The notes: generated by a model not told the origin, from the sequence alone. A DNA stretch of 64,000 nt from Panax quinquefolius (GCA_020205615.1 CM035153.1:77072471-77136470); one strand, 5' to 3'. Shown: positions 22,798 to 36,321, numbered from the stretch's first letter. Numbers and translations are program-made.

Positions 22798-23813
22798 TAA
22801 TAATTTTATAATTAAAATAAAATTTTATTTTAATTTTAAAATAAAAGTTTATTTTAATCTTAAAATAAAAGGTTTATTTTAATTTTAAAATTAGAATTTC
22901 ATGCTAACTAATTAGAGTTGGAATTGGATTTCATGATAACTAATTGGAGTTGAAATTGGATTCTATTTTTCCTTAAATAAAGGAGTTTATTTTGATATGA
23001 AATTAGATTTAATATTATTCAAAATAAAGGAGTTTATTTGTGAATAGAAAGAGAATCAGTATTTCCTTAAATAAAGGAGTTTATTTTGATTAAAGATTTT
23101 GATTAAAATAAAATAGTTTATTTTATTCAAAATTAGATAAATTAAAATAAAATAGTTTTATTTTGATTTAAATTTGAATTAAAACAAAGGAGTTTATTTT
23201 GATTCAAAATTAGATTTTATACTAACTAAATTTGCCCATTAAATGATATCAATATATATATTAAATGTTTATTATTCATAAGATGAATGTTATTTATTGA
23301 TGCATATGATGATGTGTATGATAATAAATGGGATTGATTATGGACTATTGACCAATGTGATTGGATTTTATTTTAGTTGGGTGCATGAATGTATGAGTTT
23401 TATTAAATGGGGTCTGCGTACCTCGTCTTCTCTAATTTTTTCTTAATGTAAATTCTATTCTCTTCCTATGTACTTCCCTCGATCACGATCAAGGTTTCTA
23501 TTTATTTTAAATAGTTTTGTAATAGGAATAGTTAGAATTAATTTTGAAAAATTGGAGATCAAGGAACAAGGAGCGCTTGAAGACCCGTTTGTAATGGAGC
23601 CCTGTTTAAATGTAATAGTTATATTTAAATATTATTTCTTGCACCCTAGGGTTTGACCTTTTGGTTCACTTGGTGGCTCTAGTGAACCAAACTAGAATGA
23701 AAGTCCATAATCAATCCGGGTAGAATATAGTATTCTATATGTGCATGCTTATACTATATATATTATATATTATGCAAACATGCTTCGCATGTTAATTAAT
23801 ATGACGCGTATTC

Positions 23814-23861
<48 letters not shown>

Positions 23862-24504
23862 ATGCATAAACAAAAGAGATGAGACAAATTAATAACAAAC
23901 CCCTCAATTTTTATATTAAGTCCTAAGCGTTCAAAGATATTTGGAATATCGAACGTCGCTTTTAGCATGATAAAATTAATAGAGTATTAAATATTTAATA
24001 TGAGTTTGTTGTGTCACCACAAGGCAAGTATTAAGTATTTAAGATGTTAATTTATCACATTTGATGCTTATAAAGAAAATTGAACAATATTGTTTTGTTG
24101 TGTCATCACAAGGATGATATTTTTCTTTTTTGAATATATGGAGTGCAAGGTCGGACTTAACTTGGATAATTTTGATTCGGATGTGCCACCACTTGATCAA
24201 AATAATCTAAGAGGCAAAAGAAAAGGAGTTGCATAGTTGATGTAATTGACAAAAGTTGTCTACCTATTTATTTATATATAGTTTGTTGTGTCGCCACAAG
24301 GCTATATACATTTGAAATGGGATCCTTATTCTCACTAGCAAATCTTTAATTAGATTTTGTCGAACTATATAAGTGAGGTAATATAGTTTGAAGAAAATAG
24401 TGGGAGATACCAATTTAAAACAAGACCTAAATTATTTTGGTAATTAATAAAAGAATGTATGTTAAAATGTTGTTAATTACAAATTCATTTACGTAAATTT
24501 TACA
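22532..24504 (+). repeat. Leader of Copia-2: A/T tandem blocks, microsatellites and hairpin words
   Basis: About 2 kb without a supported gene between primer site and gag. It holds (TA)n at 22750-22794, tandem blocks on a AAAGGAGTTTATTTTGAT core (22800-23230), a (TA)n(TG)n run at 23813-23859, and three copies of TTGTTGTGTCACCACAAGG-like words at 24006-24024, 24095-24113 and 24283-24301. Each of the three can fold a TTGTG/CACAA stem. The first 860 bp match the inverted leader of Copia-1. Confidence 0.75.
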
Positions 24505-27480
24505 ATGTCTAAATTACTATCAACTGCGAAACATATTAGATGTTATTTAACCGACCAATTAAACGGATTGGTTAAGGAATTTGAGAATAGTTCTCATAGT
24601 TGAAAAGTTATCTTATGTCCTTAATACGCTTATCCTCGCAATGGTTGCGCATAATGCCTCGAGGAAGAGATTGCTACTTTTAGAAAGTGTCAAGATGATG
24701 CACGTTGGCTCAATGCACCATGCTCGCATCCACGAAGTAACGAGCTTCAAAGTCGGCGTGAAACTATGGATGCTCCTACTATATTCCCCGCACATCAAGT
24801 AGTTGATGGTGAGGAAAGTAGGACCGATAGATATCGATATCTAAGGAGCTCTTCCGATCTAAAATGGCCAATGGCACTATAAATGCATGCATAAAAGTTC
24901 TTAACATAATCAATTTGATTGATCAATTAGGACAACTGGTTTTGTCATGAATGGAGAGTTGAGCCAAGATTTGATCTTGCACTCACTCCCGGACTCCTTT
25001 TACAATTGTTGTGAATTTTTCATATAAACAAGCTAGATATCAGCTTTGTTGATTTGCTTAACATGTTGAAAAATGATGAGAGTCACTTTTCAACCAAGAA
25101 AGACCAAGTCTTACTGGTAGGGGCCAAAGGATCTTCTGAAAAGAAGAACGTTTTAAAGAAGGTAAATAGAAAGGCATAAACAAAGGATAATAAGAACAAA
25201 ACTGATACGGATAGCAAAGGATCTTGCTTCTACTGCAATAAGCATGGACACTGGAAAGAAACTGCGAGAAGCGTCTTGCAGAGGCTAACCAAAGAAGCTT
25301 AGTGAAGTTTCGGTTATAAATACAAATTTGTTCATGATTTAAAATAAATTTTTCTTTAAGTCAAGGTTCTACTTGGGTATTGGATACCGACTTTGGTTAT
25401 TATAAATATAGATTTATGAAGGACCAAGCGGTAAGTAAAAGCTAAACAAATATAAGTAATCCTATGTGCGGAAATGTAACAAAGGTTGCCATATTAGCCA
25501 TAGAAACTTATAGTTTAGCAATGCCTACGAAGCAAATCTATTAAGTCAATAAGTTGTTATTGTATTCCGGTTCTTGTTAGAAATATTATTTCCATTTTAT
25601 TGTTGGACAATGAAATCTTTGGTATTATAATTAAGAACAATTGTTGTTCTATTTATAATAATAATGTTTTGTATAGAACTGAAAGATTACTTAATGAATT
25701 TTGTATACTTGACTTACATGAAAATAATTTTGCATATTGAACAAATTAGTATAAGAAAAGGAGATGATCATTCAAAGAGTTGAATGTGTGTATTTGCTAA
25801 AATACAAGTGTGAATTATTTAAAAGGTTCAAAGAATTCAGAAGTGAAACAAATTGGAAATGTATTAAGATTCTTTGATTAGATCAAGGAATAAATACTTG
25901 TGCAATAAGTTTCTAGATCATCTCAAATGGTTTTCTCATAATGGACACATCCCGATCTGTGAATAATTGATTGATGTATCTGAATGAAAAATCGTACCTT
26001 GTTAGACATGGTGTGGTCCATAATGATTTTACCGACATTCCAAAGATCCTTCAGGGTCATGTCCTAGAAATGGTTGCATATCTCACGAAAATGGTAACCT
26101 CAAAATCCATTTCAAGACTCCATAAAAGTTATGGACGGGAGGATTCCTAATCTTAAGTATGTTAAGATAAGGGTTGTCCAACTTATGTGAAAAGGTTTCA
26201 AGGATAAGCTTGGGACAAGATTTGACATGTATGATTTGTGGGACATCCTAAAGTAAGTTTAGGGTATATGTTCTATAATTCTACTTAGCAAAAGGTGTGC
26301 ATTACGAAACACGCGCCTTCTAAGATAAAGGTGTTTATCATTGAAGGGCTAGTGGGAGGATTATAGATCTTGAAGAGTTCATGATCCACAAAACACTATA
26401 AGTCAAATAAGAGGAACCTGTAGATAGACCTATTGTACCACAACTGAATCGTAAATCGGAATAATCTATCAAGATACACTGGAGGTATGGATTCATCATA
26501 GATGATGATGATGAGGTACGTATCATAGAAGATGATGATCCAGAGTTACATACGATGAGGTAAGAGTTCTAGTGTGTACAAAAGGGTCAGTGGGAGCGTT
26601 ATGACATTTCTAGTATTATATATTGATATACTACGGATAAGGAATAACATGTCAATGCCACAATTAGTAAAGATAAAGTTGTCTAAACATTCCTCCATGA
26701 ATGGTTTGGGAAGAGTATCTTAATTGGGGATAAAATCTATATAGATAGATACAAGAGGATGCTCGACTTAACCCAAGGAACGTATATTCATTTGATGCTA
26801 AAGTCGTTTAGCATGGCAAACTCCAAGAGATGTCTCATGTCGATGAGCTATGGAGTGTATCTCTCTTAATAGTCCCCACAGACTCTTGGAAAGAGAGGTC
26901 GCATGAGTGACAATCATGTATGGAATGAAATGTACGAGACCGATCTTGACGATCGGTCATATTATGGAGAAGTTCACTATGAGTCGTTGAAAAATATCTT
27001 AAAGTGCTTAACCGGCACTAAGGATGTGATCATATTCATGGTGGGTCTTAATTAAAACTAGAGGGCTTAATAGACTCAAGTTTTTCAGACAGACCAAGAC
27101 GACAGAAAATCCACTTTAAGGTAAAGGGTTACCTTGAACGGTGGTGCAGTGAATTGGAAAGGTTCCAAATAGCAAAAGGTTGCTGATTTAGTGATAAAGA
27201 CAAAGTATATAGCTATAAATGAAGCTGCAAGTTGATTGTTTGGATGAAAAGTTCATTACAGAACTAGGAATAGTTCCTAAGTCTCATCTTGGATCTAAAC
27301 ATGTGTTGTGGCACTTTCATTTGATTATGGAATCATTGAAAGATGAGAAATCACTATAGAGATAGTGGAATCTCATGAACAACATTACATATCCATTAAC
27401 TAAAGCTTATCCAACAGCAGGATAATCGTCACTTAGAGAAGAAGAGTATGAGATACCATGACGATTGGCTTTAGTGCAAG
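24505..27480 (+). pseudogene. Copia-2 gag-pol, many stops and frameshifts
   Basis: A gag start MSKLLSTAKHI at 24505, a gag core near 24950-25100 (GELSQDLILHSLPDSFY), and a zinc knuckle CFYCNKHGHWK at 25225 that lost its last Cys by frameshift. Protease-like STWVLDTD is near 25370. The integrase end reads LEMVAYLTKMVTSKS near 26065. The RT end is near 26590-26880 (FLVLYIDDI, then LSKHSSMNGLGRVSYLG). RNase H follows near 27000-27400, and the frame closes just before the purine tract. The RT catalytic DD is still present. The integrase core and first half of RT are not recognisable. Every domain is broken, so the copy is dead. Confidence 0.87.
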
Positions 27481-28020
27481 TGGGAGATTGAAAGTAGTAT
27501 GCACACAAGCCAATCATGTTTGATGATAAAGCATATACTTTGTAACAATCTTATTCATTTATTAATAAAAAGTATTAATTTATTAAAGGCTTTTTAATTA
27601 TCTACATGATCTCATGTTTTATAATATGTTATAAACCCATAGTTTTAAGCAATGCTTTTAGAATAATGATGATGATCATTCTAATGAGATCTAAATTCTT
27701 AGAAAGCTTAAAATTAAAATAGTTCCCCAATCGTTGGATTACTAAATTGGGGATTAGTGAATCCGGATAGATTGATACGCGTCGTTGCTTGCTCATTGGA
27801 TGAGGATGATTGATCTCATGATCATTTGTGTGGAGACACTAAAAGCAAGTATGTAGGTGCTTATTAGAGAATAAGTTCACTGAACGTGGCTCGCTAAGGA
27901 ATACCTAATGGAGTTCTACTTTCCTCTAAATAGGAATTCCTGTAGTGATAGTAGTACAAGTGATCCTTGGACTTGAGATCATCATAGTATCTTGTGTATG
28001 ATGAGTTATACTTTGACTTA

Positions 28021-30463
28021 TGTGAGACCCCAGATTTTATCAATAAAGATTTAAATTTTGTCGAAATAATTTTTAATATTATGGTGTGAATTTGAGATAA
28101 TATTATAGTTGTGGGTAGTATTTATAAATTTTGCAAAGTATGCAAGTGGTTATATTATATTCGATTGGTCTGGGGAATATTCGGTTTAGCGAGGAATATT
28201 CGCAAACTACTCAATCATTGGTGGACCCCACAAATGTAATTATTGTTTTGGATTGAGAAAACGACAAAAATATTTTATTGAAATAACGACGGAAGTTTTA
28301 GTTTTACCTTGATACCGCTGAACTACTCTTTAGTAAAAAAGTACAATGAATACGTGTGGTTGCATAGTAAGAGCACATACCAGTATTGATTATCGATGCT
28401 TATGTGAGAAGTCACTCGGTTTGATTCCATTATTGTCGATTAATAATATGAATTATTATAACGATAATGACGCGTTTTGTTTTATTCAGTATTATTAACG
28501 TAATAAAATGTAAACATCTATTTATATAAAATGTAATACTTTATTAAAGTTATTCTATAAATAGAATATATTATATTTTATTATGCATAGTGTTGCATAG
28601 TGTTGCATAGTGTTTGCATAGTAAAATATTTTTATATAAATAGAATATATGATATTTTATTTAAAAGATTTTGCTTTAAGTATGGACCGTCGATTAAAGT
28701 AAATCAATGCAGACCGCTTCATGGATTAATTACTATGCATTCTATTTTCCTATAAATAAAGCTCATTCCTTCATTATTTTCTTACTTAATTCACCTGAAC
28801 TCTAGAGAGAGAAATTATAGAGAGAAGCTATAGAGAGAAAATCTATAGAGAGAAAGAAGAAGAGTATTCTGGTACTTCACTACTTTGATATCCAGTGTCT
28901 TTTACTAGTAGGGATATTATTTGTTGTACCCGTAAGGGGTGTTATTCTTTCTTATTCATGAAGAGAACTTCATTATTCCATTCATTATTATTCATTGGAA
29001 TAACTTTGTAAAAGTGGCATACCCTATACATAACTTCATATCACGCCATACCCTATACTTGGTGAAATCCTTATATTATTCCATTCTTATTTATTCTTTG
29101 GAATAACTCAGTATCTGTGAATCCCCTATACTTGGTGATCTTCTTCGTTATTCCATTCTTTATTATTCTGTTGGAATATCCTCATCGTGTGTTTTCCACC
29201 GGACTGGTTCATTGTTTATTATTCCGCATTTATTATTCTCATTTGGAATATCCTTGTCTGTGTGTTTTTACACATCTAACACGGTTCCATTGTTTATTAT
29301 TATTCAAAGATTTATTATTCTGTTTGATCATCCTGCTTGTGTGAATTTCACCGACCGGTTCCGTTATTATTATTCTCGTTGGAATAACTTTGTCATCGCA
29401 AGCAATCGCATTTATGGTGATTTTTTTTTTGTTATTCCATTCTTTATTATACCCATTGGTTAAAACTTTGACTTCTATACTCCATGAAATTAGTAGAATA
29501 TCCTTGATATTTGCGTTTCATCCAAAGATCTTTTCATGGAAATATTCTTCCGATCATTCTTGAATTTTACTCTACAAAAATGATATCTTGTTGACAATTT
29601 GGACGTTAATAAATCCTAGAAAATTAATTCTTGAACTTGTTTTATTGAATTCTTATATCATTGTCATCATCCTCATATTTATATTATGTTGAAAGTTATC
29701 TTTGGCTTACGTGCATAGATGAACTTAGTATGATTATGACCGAGGGTTCATTCAGTATAATCATGGCTTGATATAAATGATGTGACAAAAAGTCCTCGAT
29801 GGTTTGTAATGCAAATTGATGGATAGTTTTGGTATGATTATGACCGGGGTGATTCGGTATAGTCATGACCATTGATAATTTGATGAAAATCCTCGACCGC
29901 CAGTACACGGGATGATTAGATATTGTGGTTTATTCATTAAACCGAGTCTTAGTGATAAAATTGATGAAAATCTTTTAAAACGTAAAAGATAGTAGACTTT
30001 ATTTTCTACTTGACTCTTTTAATGGATTGCATATTCATTGCAGCTTAAACTAGTTGTCTATTGTATTTTATCGGTTTAACATCTTTGTTGAAGGCTAATG
30101 ATAATTTATTCTCGCATTATCTTAGTCATAATATTTCTTCTTGGGCTAGTTGAGCTCACCTTTTCTTTCACTTTTTTCTCTTGTGAAATGAGAACATAGC
30201 CGGGACGAGTCGGGGAACGGAGTAATGGTCCGAGGATAGCATTAGTAGTCCTCACTATTCTCGTGAAATAGTGTGATAATAGTTGTAATGAGGACTCCTT
30301 TTGAGTTTGTATAATATCTAGTAGACAATATTTGTATTCAAACTCACAGCTTTATGTCGTATTGTACACCTACGCTTATGTTAGTAAGTTGTATTTGAAT
30401 TTATGTACCATGTAAGTGGCGACCCAAGATGGGTGGCATATACCAAATTATGGGGGCGCCACA
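28021..30463 (+). repeat. 5' LTR of element K
   Basis: TGTGAGACCCC...GGGGGCGCCACA. Family features shared with C, D and F are a TGGACCCCAC word in the first 220 bp, TGCATAGT repeats, a TATAAATA box, and the end GGTGGCATATACCAAATTAT. It also carries a run of TTATTCCATTC/TTGGAATAAC units (28965-29460), occupying the place of the TACTATTCA array in C. Confidence 0.92.
28751..28759 (+). promoter_or_regulatory. TATA box in K 5' LTR
   Basis: CCTATAAATAAAGCTC, followed about 50 bp downstream by AGAGAGA-rich leader sequence. Its homologue in the 3' LTR is at 34606-34614. Confidence 0.6.
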
Positions 30464-30465
30464 AC

Positions 30466-30480
30466 AGGTATCGAGCTTAG
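30466..30480 (+). other. Degenerate primer binding site of element K
   Basis: AGGTATCGAGCTTAG directly after the LTR, a decayed TTGGTATCAGAGCTTAG site as in F (61535-61550). Confidence 0.7.
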
Positions 30481-30648
30481 GGATATGATCCTGGTGAGAG
30501 ATGTGATATAAGAACTAGGAGGGAGAGAGGGAATTCCTTCGCTAGTATGACCTACCTAAATTTATTTTGTATTTAATTGGTCTCATTCGTAGTATAGGGA
30601 TAATATGTGATATGTTAATTAACCCTTGTTTTGTGACGGTGTTTGAGA

Positions 30649-31745
30649 ATGACATCCTAAAATGCCGAGATAAGCAATGAAGCACATGAGAGTGTTGATT
30701 CAAATTTCAAACAAAAGGTAACGACCAACAACATGATAATAATCATCTCGGGTGGCAACGGCCATCGAAACAATGATAACCATCGTGGGGAAATTGTCAT
30801 GCTAAGAATGGTAACCACTTGGTGGTAATCATGACAAAGATAATAGAAGTGGAAATTGCAAGAAGAGAAGGTCATTTAGCTCAATTTTATTGTGCACCAA
30901 AGTCAAGTCTAGTCTGGGACGGTGGCACCAAAGGTGGATATGGACAAAACAAAGTCGTTGGTTTTAGGAAGTGCATTTTCATGACTTCTCAAAAAGCGAG
31001 TAAACCGAACGGTTAGCACGCAGTTAGTTAATTATAAATTATGAAGTCTATACCTTATAAGATACCTGGGTTCTACCCATTATTTTATCTATCTTGCTTG
31101 TGTTCAACGCTTTAAATTTGACTCAGGAGAAGTTAGACTTTGACTTATTGGTTGAAACTTCGTTAGTAGGGAGCCTTCATTCTCGCTACTATTTTTTAAT
31201 CTTGTTTGATTCAAATAAACACTTTCACGTTACTGTCGATCTTATCTTTTGAAAATACTTGTCTTTGATGTGATTTTAGGAATCAATTGGTTAACTACTC
31301 ATCATGCTTTTTTTGTAAGGTTGTTAGCTTTTATATTCATAACCAACCTCGTTGTGCGAATTCAAGTAACCAAACTACTAAAGTCAATTATTGTCATATC
31401 AAGCCATAAGTAAAGAGCCCCGAACCTTTCGTTGTTGACTTCCTTGTGTGGAATGCACCGAAGCTTTACTTTCTGTGAGCGACATCATGAAAGAAGATGG
31501 TGAGTTGATAGGCATCATTATGAGGTGCTATCCAAAGTTAAAGGATAGAAGTCACAGTTGGTATCAATGTGACGTATTATCCATGTTTTGGATGAGAATC
31601 ACAGTTTTGAATGATATTTCTATCATTAATAAATTTCTTGACGTATTCTTGAAGACTTTCTAGCCTACCCTAGAGCGTTAGATCGAATTTTGTATTGACC
31701 CCAGTACAAAAACCCATTTCTTAAACCCTCAAATATTTCTTCAAC
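30649..31745 (+). pseudogene. Element K gag-protease remnant
   Basis: The start at 30649 reads MTS*NAEISNEAHESVDS, the same N-terminus as D gag (56424), with a stop at codon 4. The capsid core is then deleted, and the sequence jumps to the zinc-knuckle region (about 30780-30960, with GHLAQFYC). The protease remnant 31030-31440 is alignable to F 62950-63390 (aspartic active site shifted out of frame near 31067). A short PR-RT linker lies at 31620-31745. No frame survives. Confidence 0.8.
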
Positions 31746-33047
31746 TAAAAGGATCTGTTTACGTGGATTATGATGAAAGTCATAATAAAAGCATTGGACT
31801 AATGAAAATCATGGGTATACGTGGTATTAGTAAGTGTTATAATGAGTTATGTTGGTTATTATGAGAAAACATGAAAGTTTCTTAGAAATCACAAAGAGTT
31901 GAAAATCAGATTTTGTGAAAAACGTAACATGAAATTCAATTGACCATATCTCCTAATATATTTTGAATTTTTGAGTGTGGTCAAGTCCTAGAGTTAGATC
32001 TATGAGTTACCTAACTAATCCAATGGAATTACTGGAAAAGGTGTTGTAGATTTTTGTGTGGACTGATTTTAGCAAAGGAGTGCAAAGCTGCAAAAACTGA
32101 AAAAGTTGCTGCCATGATTTTAGAGGGGCTCTTTCGGCCACTTAAATTATGAGAAAAATTCGGGCCTTTTGGGACATGAAGGTATATGGTATAAAGTACC
32201 TCCTGTCCAAAAATGAGCTCATTCTGACTTAAAATGAGCAAGTTATGACTATTTCAATATTTAGGTTTTTCCGACGAAAAACGCTATAACCGGAGTTCTA
32301 TAACTCCGATGACCATGAAATTTAAACTAGAAGCTCACGTTAACATGTGTAAGGTCCTGCCAAGATTTGGGAATTTTTGGAGTTAAACTTGAGGTAGCTA
32401 ATTTCTTAAGAAATTAATTAGAAATTGATTTTTGAAAAATAGTAAATGAATTTTAAAAATTCCGAGAAAAATATATTTTCATCATGGGACTATATTATGC
32501 TAAATCCCGAAAAAGAAATATTTTTGGGACTGATTTGGTATTTTCATGAAAATAGTTTAGTTACTGAACATATACGAGTTAAATATGTTATGTGAAGTAA
32601 CAAAGTTGAAAATAGGATTTTATGGCTAGAGAATCCTATATAGATTATATGCATATTTTTTTGATGAGAGATTTGATAATTGGTGATGATATCTTATGAG
32701 TATGGCATTTTTGAATGATTAAATGCATTATATGGTAAAGCGTAAACAATTAAGATAAATTGTTTATAAATTTATGAAGTGATTAAAATATTGTTATAAT
32801 ATTAATGATATTAGATTATGAGATTATTAAGTGATTGATAACATGGGGATATTCTTGAATCCTGGATAAATTATATTATAAATGTTTAATATTTATCCTT
32901 TATCTCATTTGATTGATTCTTTATATCATTATCCTCATGCTTATATTATGTTGAAAGTCATCTACATATTTAGAGTGCATAGATGGACTTGGTATGATTA
33001 TGACCGAGAGATTGTTCTTGAAGATAATCATAACCGTAATTGAAAAC
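31746..33047 (+). repeat. LTR-like DNA inside element K
   Basis: No open frame. From about 32870 the sequence parallels the C LTR from about 17085 (TTTAATATTTATCCTT, CATCCTCATGCTTATATTAT), although it lies in the internal region of K. The best reading is that a piece of a related LTR was joined into K by recombination when pol was lost. The origin of 31746-32860 is not clear. Confidence 0.6.
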
Positions 33048-33450
33048 ACAATTATCTTTGGCCGTAGTGCATGGATAATTTGTGGTCGTGATACTAATGA
33101 ATACACAATTATCTTTGGCCGTAGTGCATGGATAATTTGTGGTCGTGATACTAATGAATACACGATTATCTTTGGCCGTAGTGCATGGATAATTTGTGGT
33201 CGTGATACTAATGAATACACGATTATCTTTGGCCGTAGTGCATGGATAATTTGTGGTCGTGATACTAATGAATACACGATTATCTTTGGTAGTAGTATGG
33301 ATAATTGTGGTCGTGATACTAATGAATACACGATTATCTTTGGCCAGTAGTGCATGGATAATTTGTGGTCGTGATACTAATGAATACACGATTATCTTTG
33401 GTAGTAATGCATGGATAATTCGTGGTCGTGATACTAATGAATATACTTGG
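33048..33450 (+). repeat. 57-bp tandem array (about 7 copies) in element K
   Basis: Unit of 57 bp containing ATTATCTTTGGCCGTAGTGC and GTGGTCGTGATACTAATGAA, nearly identical in the first four copies and with small indels later. Because 57 is divisible by 3, the array is open in several frames on both strands and mimics proteins of 118-144 aa with a 19-residue repeat. Single or double relatives of the unit occur in the C (17395-17490), D (57140-57240) and F (60830-60970) LTRs. Confidence 0.93.
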
Positions 33451-33871
33451 CACGTAGTGCGGGGATGATTCGATGATATGGATTAATTATTGAAATTTGA
33501 GTCTCGTTAATGAAATATTAATTCATGGATGTGGTAAAAGTCATCTTTGGTAGTAGTGCATTGATAGACTTGGTATGATTATGACCACGGATTATTCGGT
33601 ATATAATTATGACCGTAATTGAAAACACGAATATCCTTAGCCAAGAAGGTGCATGAATAATTCATGGTTGTGATACTATTAAGTCGAGTCTCAAGATTAT
33701 TGGTTTTACAATTGTATATCTTTGGCCTGTAGTGCAAAGATGAATTGTTAATGAATATCTTTGGCGAATTGCAAAGATGAATTTAATGTTTTCAACGATA
33801 AAGGTATTCAAGGTATCCTCACCTCTTTATCATACCAGTATCGCACCCTAATTTCGAGGGCTTAAATTCCA

Positions 33872-33883
33872 TAAGGAGGAGAT
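33872..33883 (+). other. Polypurine tract of element K
   Basis: AAGGAGGAGA immediately before the 3' LTR start, preceded by an AATTTCGAGGGC word (AATTTTGAGGACGAAAT in C). Confidence 0.75.
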
Positions 33884-36321
33884 TGTGAGACCCCAGATTT
33901 TATCAATAAAGATTTAAATTTTGTCGAAATAATTTTTAATATTATGGTGTGAATTTGAGATAATATTATAGTTGTGGGTAGTATTTATAAATTTTGCAAA
34001 GTATGCAAGTGGTTATATTATATTCGATTGGTGGGGAATATTCGGTTTAGCAGGGAATATTCGTATAACTACTCAATCATTGGTGGACCCACAATTAATG
34101 TAATTATTATTTGATTGAGAAAACGACAAAAATATTTTATTGAAATAACGACGGAAGTTTTACCGTTGATCTTTGTTGAACTACTTTCAGTAGTAGTAAA
34201 AAATACGATGTCATTAGTGGTTGCATAGTAGCACACGGTATTGATTATTGATGCTTATGTGAGAAGTCACCGGTTTGATTCCATTATTGTCGATTAATAA
34301 TATGAATTATTATAACGATAATGACGTTTTGTTTTATTCATATTATTAACGTAATAAAATGTAAAACATCTATTTATATAAAAAATGTATACTTTATTAA
34401 AGTTATTCTATAAATAGAATATATTATATTTTATTATGCATAGTGTTGCATAGTGTTGCATAGTGTTTGCATAGTAAAATATTTTTATATAAATAGAATA
34501 TATGATATTTTATTTAAAAGATTTTGCTTTAAGTATGGACCGAGTCAGTTAAAGTAAATCAATCTGGACCGCTTCATGGATTAATTACTATGCATTCTAT
34601 TTTCCTATAAATAGAAGCTCATTCCTTCATTATTTTCTTACGAATTCACCGAAACTCTAGAGAGAAAATTATAGAGAGAAGCTATAGAGAGAAAATCTAT
34701 AGAGAAAGAAGAAGAGTATTCGGTACTTCACTACTTTGATATCCAAAGGTGTCTTTTACTAGTAAGGGATATTATTTGTTGTACCTGTAAGGGTGTTTAT
34801 TCTTTCTTATTCATGAAGAGAACTTCATTATTCCATTCATTATTATTCTCATTGGAATAACTTTTGTAAAAAGTGGCATACCCTATACATAACTTTGTAT
34901 ACGCAGATACCCTATACTTGGTGAAATCCTTATATTATTCCATTCTTATTTATTACATTTGGAATAACTCAGATACGCTGAATCCCCTATACTTGGTGAT
35001 CTTCTTCATTATTCCATTCTTTATTATTCATTGGAATATCCTCTCACATGCATGTGTTTTCCACATAGGACTGGTTCTATTGTTTATTATTCCGCATTTA
35101 TTATTACATTGGAATATCACATGCGTGTGTTTTACAGGACACGGTTCCATTGTTTATTATTATTCAAAGATTTATTATTACATTTGATCATCCCGCTTGT
35201 GAATTTCACGACACAGTTCCGTTATTATTATTCTCATTGGAATAACTTTGTACATCTGCAGTCTGCATGCATGGTGATTTTTTTGTTATTCCATTCTTTA
35301 TTATACCCAATTGGTTAAAACTTTGACTTCTATACTCCATGAAATTAGTAGAATATCCTTGATATTTGCGTTTCATCCAAAGATATCTTTTCATGGAAAT
35401 ATTCTTCCGATCATTCTTGAATTTTACTCTACAAAACAAAGATATCTTGTTGACAATTTGGACGTTAATAAATCCTAGAAAATTAATTCTTGAACTTGTT
35501 TTATTGAATTCTTATATCATTGTCATCATCCTCATATTTATATTATGTTGAAAGTTATCTTTGGCTTACGTGCATAGATGAACTTAGTATGATTATGACC
35601 GAGGTTCATTCGGTATAATCATGGCTTGATATAAATGATGTGACAAAAGTCCTCGATGGGTTTTAATAATGCGTTGATGGATAGTTTTTAGTATGATTAT
35701 GACCAGGGGTGATTCGGTATAGTCATGACCATTGATAATTTGATGAAAATCCTTGGCCGTGGTACAGAGGATGATTAGATATTGTGGTTTATTCATTAAA
35801 GCTGAGTCTTAGTGATAAAATTGATGAAAACCTTTTAAAACCTAAAAGATAGTAGACTTTATTTTCTACTTGACTCTTTTAATGGATTGCATATTCCGCC
35901 GCAGCTTAAACCGATTGTCTATTGTATTTTATCGGTTTAACCTTTGTTGAAGGCTAATGATAATTTATTCGCATTATCTTAGTCATAATATTTCTTCTTG
36001 GGCTAGTTGAGCTCACCCTTTCTTTCACCTTTCTTCTCTTGAAATGAGAACATAAATTGGACGAGTCGGGGAGCGGAGTAATGGTCCGAGAGGATAGCAT
36101 TAGTAGTTCTCACTATTACGTGAAATAGTGTGATAATAGTTGTAATGAGGACTCCTTTTGAGTTTGTATAATATCTAGTAGACAATATTTGTATTCAAAC
36201 TCACGATTTATGTCGTATTGCATACCTGCACGCTTATGTTAGTAAGTTGTATTTGAATTTATGTACCATGTAAGTGGCGACCCAAGATGGGTAACGTATA
36301 CCAAATTATGGGGGCGTCACA
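33884..36321 (+). repeat. 3' LTR of element K
   Basis: Pairs with 28021-30463 and differs in length by only 5 bp, but shows many scattered short indels, often where CG or CNG words stand, for example 29335-29365 against 35195-35220. TATA box at 34606-34614. Confidence 0.92.

Larger units (their letters stand above)
28021..36321 (+). mobile_element. Element K: Ty3/gypsy deletion derivative in Copia-2 LTR
   Basis: Flanked by actta at 28016-28020 and 36322-36326, a perfect 5-bp TSD. LTRs are 28021-30463 (2443 bp) and 33884-36321 (2438 bp), beginning TGTGAGACCCCAGATTTTAT and ending GGGGGCGYCACA. The internal region is only 3.4 kb: a collapsed gag-protease (30649-31745), LTR-like DNA (31746-33840) with a 57-bp tandem array, and a purine tract. 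No RT, RNase H or integrase remains, so it must have been moved by enzymes from a relative. It is the youngest layer of the nest. Confidence 0.93.

Noticed and set aside
24581..24802. Opposing ORFs in the Copia-2 gag region
   Set aside because: Both are fragments or shadows of a decayed gag; neither has the expected gag motifs along its length.
33048..33450. Regular repeats that could suggest a CRISPR array
   Set aside because: Units are directly adjacent with no unique spacers, inside a plant retrotransposon.
32921..33468. Proteins of 71-144 aa with a 19-residue repeat on both strands
   Set aside because: They are produced by the 57-bp tandem array, which is open in several frames at once because 57 is divisible by 3; no start context, no domain.
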